Assembly (NCBI GenBank): GCA_023440965.1
Contig: JAEZRC010000008.1
Coordinates: forward strand, 26,428 to 90,427
DNA: 64,000 nt
Origin: Bacillota bacterium
GTDB taxonomy: Bacteria > Bacillota > Clostridia > Oscillospirales > Ruminococcaceae
Reading direction: 5' to 3'
A program made the position numbers and the translations under genes. Positions 61,535 to 64,000 of the stretch are shown here, piece by piece. Below the pieces are notes generated by a model. The model did not search any database. It was given only the letters and a program-made list of their open reading frames with translations, and was not told the DNA's origin. The stretch's first letter is position 1. Each line of letters opens with the position of its first letter.

Positions 61535-62455
61535 GTGGATCCAAAGGTATTTTTTATACCGGCAAAACCGGATAAAATTGTGAAGAACGTCGGTATATAC
61601 TGCCGGGTCAGTACTTCCGACAAAGACCAGTTGAACAGCCTCGCTGTCCAGATATCTGCATTGACGAAAGCGGTATCCCATGTTGAGCAATGGAAACTGC
61701 GTGATACTTTTATCGACATCGGTTCCGCAAAATCAGAAGTCCCCCGCAAGGAATTCGAGCGAATGCTACTGGAGTGCGAAGCACACAACATTTCTGTCAT
61801 CCTGACAAAAAGCATTAGCCGGTTCGGCAGAGACACCGTAGATACACTGGAGGCCCTACGCCGATTAAAGGCAGCCGGCACACGGGTTATATTCGAGCAG
61901 GAAAACCTGGATACGGATAATACGGACAGCAATTTGATGATATCCGTGATTGAATCTTTCGCTCAGGCTGAAAACGAAACCAGAAGTGATAATATCAGTA
62001 TGGGTCTGAATTTTCGGGCCGCCCAGGGGACATCGGGTTTATACAGACGCAGACTGTACGGATACGACAAAACCACCGAGGGCGAGTTGGTTTTAAATAA
62101 AGAGCAGGCACAGGTTGTCCGTGATATTTTTCGCTGGTACAATGATGGGAAAAGCGTCCTTGGGATCATCAAGGAACTTGAAAAGAAAGGCACTCCTTCC
62201 CCAACCGGCAAACCAAAATGGAGCAAGCGGTCCGTTGAGAACATTCTTACCAATGAGAAGTATATCGGCACCGTCAGACTGACAGATTCGGTTACCGGAA
62301 AATATGAGTACTTAGCAAAGGACAATCATCCGCCCATCATCACGGAGGATGTATTTCGGGATGCACAGGAAGCGAAAAATCGCAGATCGAATGTCATTAC
62401 AGATGAAAACGGCACCCATCGTAAAGGGGAAAAATACAGTTCCAAAGAAAAATAG
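61535..62455 (+). CDS. Serine recombinase, C-terminally shortened
   Basis: 306 residues from GTG 61535 (ribosome site AAGGAGGG). The resolvase-type catalytic domain has Ser26 in Y-C-R-V-S-T, and R-F-G-R-D-T-V-D near 103-110. The recombinase DNA-binding domain (G-L-Y-R-R-R-L-Y-G-Y through N-I-L-T-N-E-K-Y-I-G-T-V) follows. The zinc ribbon and coiled coil of large serine recombinases (normally about 500 residues) are missing. The stop falls inside the 16-bp repeat AAAATAGCCTACTTTT, which suggests deletion of the 3' end. GC content is clearly above that of the neighbours. Confidence 0.85.
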   Translation: MDPKVFFIPAKPDKIVKNVGIYCRVSTSDKDQLNSLAVQISALTKAVSHVEQWKLRDTFIDIGSAKSEVPRKEFERMLLECEAHNISVILTKSISRFGRDTVDTLEALRRLKAAGTRVIFEQENLDTDNTDSNLMISVIESFAQAENETRSDNISMGLNFRAAQGTSGLYRRRLYGYDKTTEGELVLNKEQAQVVRDIFRWYNDGKSVLGIIKELEKKGTPSPTGKPKWSKRSVENILTNEKYIGTVRLTDSVTGKYEYLAKDNHPPIITEDVFRDAQEAKNRRSNVITDENGTHRKGEKYSSKEK

Positions 62456-62464
62456 CCTACTTTT
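62449..62464 (+). repeat. 16-bp direct repeat, right copy
   Basis: AAAATAGCCTACTTTT, identical to 61102-61117. It contains the TAG stop of the recombinase ORF. Confidence 0.7.
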
Positions 62465-62572
62465 GCGTGAAAGCGAGATGTATGCCATTGATTCACGGAA
62501 TGGCCGAAAACCCTGATAGATAAAGGATTTCACGCCTTTATGGACATATTTCCATGCACAGCCTCACTATCA

Positions 62573-62614
62573 CATGTGGAGACGGTGGTATTGATGTCGC
62601 GGATTGATAAGTAA
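62573..62614 (+). repeat. rlmD 3'-end repeat, copy C (right attachment site)
   Basis: Translates to H-V-E-T-V-V-L-M-S-R-I-D-K-stop, a complete RlmD C-terminus without the gene body. Upstream similarity ends right before the first His codon. It is probably the displaced original or an older 3' end. Confidence 0.7.
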
Positions 62615-62644
62615 AGTGTTAAAATACCTTGAAATATGGGGTTT

Positions 62645-62681
62645 CGAGAGTTGGAATAAAACTCCTGACTCTCGATTTTTT
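62645..62681 (+). terminator. Intrinsic terminator behind rlmD-end copy C
   Basis: Stem CGAGAGT / ACTCTCG (62645-62651 with 62668-62674), extended by GGA/TCC, then ATTTTTT. It may be the original rlmD terminator. Confidence 0.75.
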
Positions 62682-63038
62682 ATTGTTAATTTAATTGGGA
62701 AACATATCCACTAAAAGAAAATCGTAGGGTTGAGTTGACACTATGAAAACGGATAGGTTGAGTTGATGAGTTGGTTATATATAAGTAAAGGAGTTTTTCT
62801 TGACCCTAAAGAAGTATAATGTAAAATATCAAGGTACTTTAATTTGTTAGGTACATAACTATTTAATAACAATTTGGGATATTAATTTGATTCCAAGAAT
62901 AGATATTAGAAATAGAATAATAAAAATTTAATGGAAAGAAAATTCTTAATATGACATACTGTCGTCATATTATAGGTGATATACTTATCCTATTAATATA
63001 AGCTTGGAAGAGCAAAATTGAAGGGAGAATAAAAAGAT

Positions 63039-63506
63039 ATGAATTGCAAGTTAGTATTTCTTAAGGAACAAAAGTATATGGGAATTGTAACAAATATACT
63101 TTTTAAGGAGCATGATGAAATTGATTTCAGCAAATTGCATTTAGATGTAATTAATTCTGATATTAAAAATCGTGATGATAATGAAAGGTTTATGGCATTG
63201 GACTCTGATTTCCAACCTGATAGCTTTAACTATACCCCTTTAATGCCAGTAACTTCATTTGAGGGGGATGAGTATTACAGGTTTACGAGGACAGAAGGTG
63301 AATATTACTTCTTTGAGGTAAATGTTAGTGAGCTGGGACCAAAGTGGTTTGAAGAATGTGATAAATACATAAAGCAAAACAACCTAAAAATGGATAGGCA
63401 ATTTGATATAGAATATTACGCTGATGACTATATCAGCAAAGCAAAATCTAAAGACCCAAGTCTTAAAAATCAAACTATAAATATAATTTTTAAAAAGTTG
63501 GATTAG
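63039..63506 (+). CDS. Uncharacterised protein, faintly GyrI-like
   Basis: 155 residues, ribosome site GAAGGGAG. Acidic, soluble, very AT-rich. The part Y-R-F-T-R-T-E-G-E-Y-Y-F-F-E-V-N-V, followed by W-F-E-E-C-D-K-Y-I-K and D-I-E-Y-Y, recalls the ligand-binding domain of GyrI/AraC effector proteins, but only by eye. The first 60 residues do not look like a DNA-binding domain. Single gene ending before a strong terminator. Function unknown. Confidence 0.55.
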   Translation: MNCKLVFLKEQKYMGIVTNILFKEHDEIDFSKLHLDVINSDIKNRDDNERFMALDSDFQPDSFNYTPLMPVTSFEGDEYYRFTRTEGEYYFFEVNVSELGPKWFEECDKYIKQNNLKMDRQFDIEYYADDYISKAKSKDPSLKNQTINIIFKKLD

Positions 63507-63590
63507 TTATTTAAATAATAATCCAGATAATTAATTTTGTATAAACTGATGTCACAATAATTTATGTATGTTTTAATAATATACAGTATA

Positions 63591-63627
63591 AAAAATCCCG
63601 TTAGCATTTTGCTATCGGGATTTTTAT
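63591..63627 (+). terminator. Terminator after the 63039 gene
   Basis: Stem AAAAATCCCG / CGGGATTTTT with inner TAGC/GCTA pairing and a T-rich tail. Confidence 0.8.
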
Positions 63628-63856
63628 TAATAATATATTGCGGAGCATTAGTTGATAGTTATAGTTAAAACCACTAAAATTATTTAGTGTAAATGGCAAA
63701 ATGATTACCTGATTTGACGTTAATGTGTTTCAGTTTAAGTCTATAATGTGGTTCTATATAATATTGGAAAACGTGGATCTTGAAAAAGTCGAAATTAGAA
63801 GCTATCATTTTATTAGTTATAATACATTACTTGAAATTAGGAGGATATAAAAGAAA
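63628..63856. other. Upstream region of the aldo/keto reductase gene
   Basis: Non-coding. A palindrome CACTAAA-4-TTTAGTG lies at 63672-63689. A likely promoter TTGAAA (63780-63785), 17 nt, TATCAT (63803-63808) precedes the gene, with GGAGG 12 nt before its ATG. Confidence 0.5.
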
Positions 63857-64000
63857 ATGGAACTAAATATCAAACAATTAAATCAAAAGATACAACCTCT
63901 TGGTATGGGGGGGTGGGCTATAGGCGGTACATGGGGACCAAAAGATCTCCCACTTGGATGGTCAACTGTTGATGATAAAGAATCAATAAAGGCACTAAGA
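63857..64000 (+). CDS. Aldo/keto reductase, N-terminal part (3' end outside window)
   Basis: 48 codons are visible. After a lysine/glutamine-rich opening comes L-G-M-G-G-W-A-I-G-G-T-W-G-P, then V-D-D-K-E-S-I-K-A-L-R. This is the first strand and cofactor-side loop of NAD(P)H-dependent aldo/keto reductases. The substrate cannot be told. The frame runs to the window edge. Confidence 0.75.
   Translation, partial: MELNIKQLNQKIQPLGMGGWAIGGTWGPKDLPLGWSTVDDKESIKALR

Larger units (their letters stand above)
62456..63038. other. 583-nt region behind the recombinase, no gene
   Basis: It holds rlmD-end copy C (62573-62614), a terminator (62645-62681) and the 14-mer GGGTTGAGTTGACA (62727-62740) with a shorter GGTTGAGTTGA at 62756-62766. 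The rest is AT-rich sequence with stops in all frames, presumably the promoter area of the gene at 63039. Confidence 0.6.

Noticed and set aside
1..64000. CRISPR array
   Set aside because: No regularly spaced repeats of 25-40 nt were seen; the repeats noted are attachment-site copies and short element repeats.

Overview
This window is AT-rich DNA from a low-GC, spore-forming, anaerobic Firmicute, most likely a Clostridia member of the Ruminococcus/Oscillospiraceae type. The signs are SpoIIE, pyruvate formate-lyase with its activase, the anaerobic radical-SAM HemZ, a GlgC-GlgD pair, a PurH split into two proteins, strong AGGAGG ribosome sites and A/T-ending codons. No gene identifies the species. 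All calls come from reading the sequence; no database search was run.

Layout, 1-48.3 kb (core chromosome). The end of a 1-phosphofructokinase gene is followed by a GGDEF/EAL protein, a 48-residue ORF, tRNA-Ser(CGA), a DUF3892 protein, PduL, a family 4 uracil-DNA glycosylase and a K+/H+ antiporter. Next are a TrmB-type regulator-lysA-acetyltransferase operon, pflBA, a dCMP deaminase, ksgA and spoIIE. Then come the glycogen operon glgB-glgC-glgD-glgA, uracil permease with upp, a lipoprotein esterase and an AraC regulator. A long minus-strand purine operon (purE-C-F-M-flavodoxin-sdpI-purN-purO-purH-GNAT-mmcQ-purD) follows, preceded by a structured leader with a terminator. After it are SPFH/NfeD, recJ-rel-MBL hydrolase, hemZ and rlmD.

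Layout, 48.3-62.6 kb (genomic island). The 3' end of rlmD appears three times: in the gene itself, near 61.0 kb and near 62.6 kb. This marks rlmD as the attachment site of successive integrations. The first interval carries a broken type I restriction system (GIY-YIG/DUF4357 protein, hsdR, 5'-truncated hsdS, no hsdM). It also holds a phage tail remnant, with a tail-chaperone pair joined by a canonical A AAA AAC -1 frameshift site, a terpene-cyclase-like cargo gene and a truncated tape measure. After these come an MqsR-like toxin with an MqsA-Panacea fusion antitoxin, and an operon pairing a repeated-HTH protein with a SIR2-like protein. The second interval is a small recombinase module.

Layout, 62.6-64 kb. 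Ordinary sequence returns, with an unknown protein and the start of an aldo/keto reductase gene.

The best leads for new biology are the HTH-repeat/SIR2-like operon at 57.6-60.8 kb and the unidentified RNA leader of the purine operon at about 37.54-37.74 kb.
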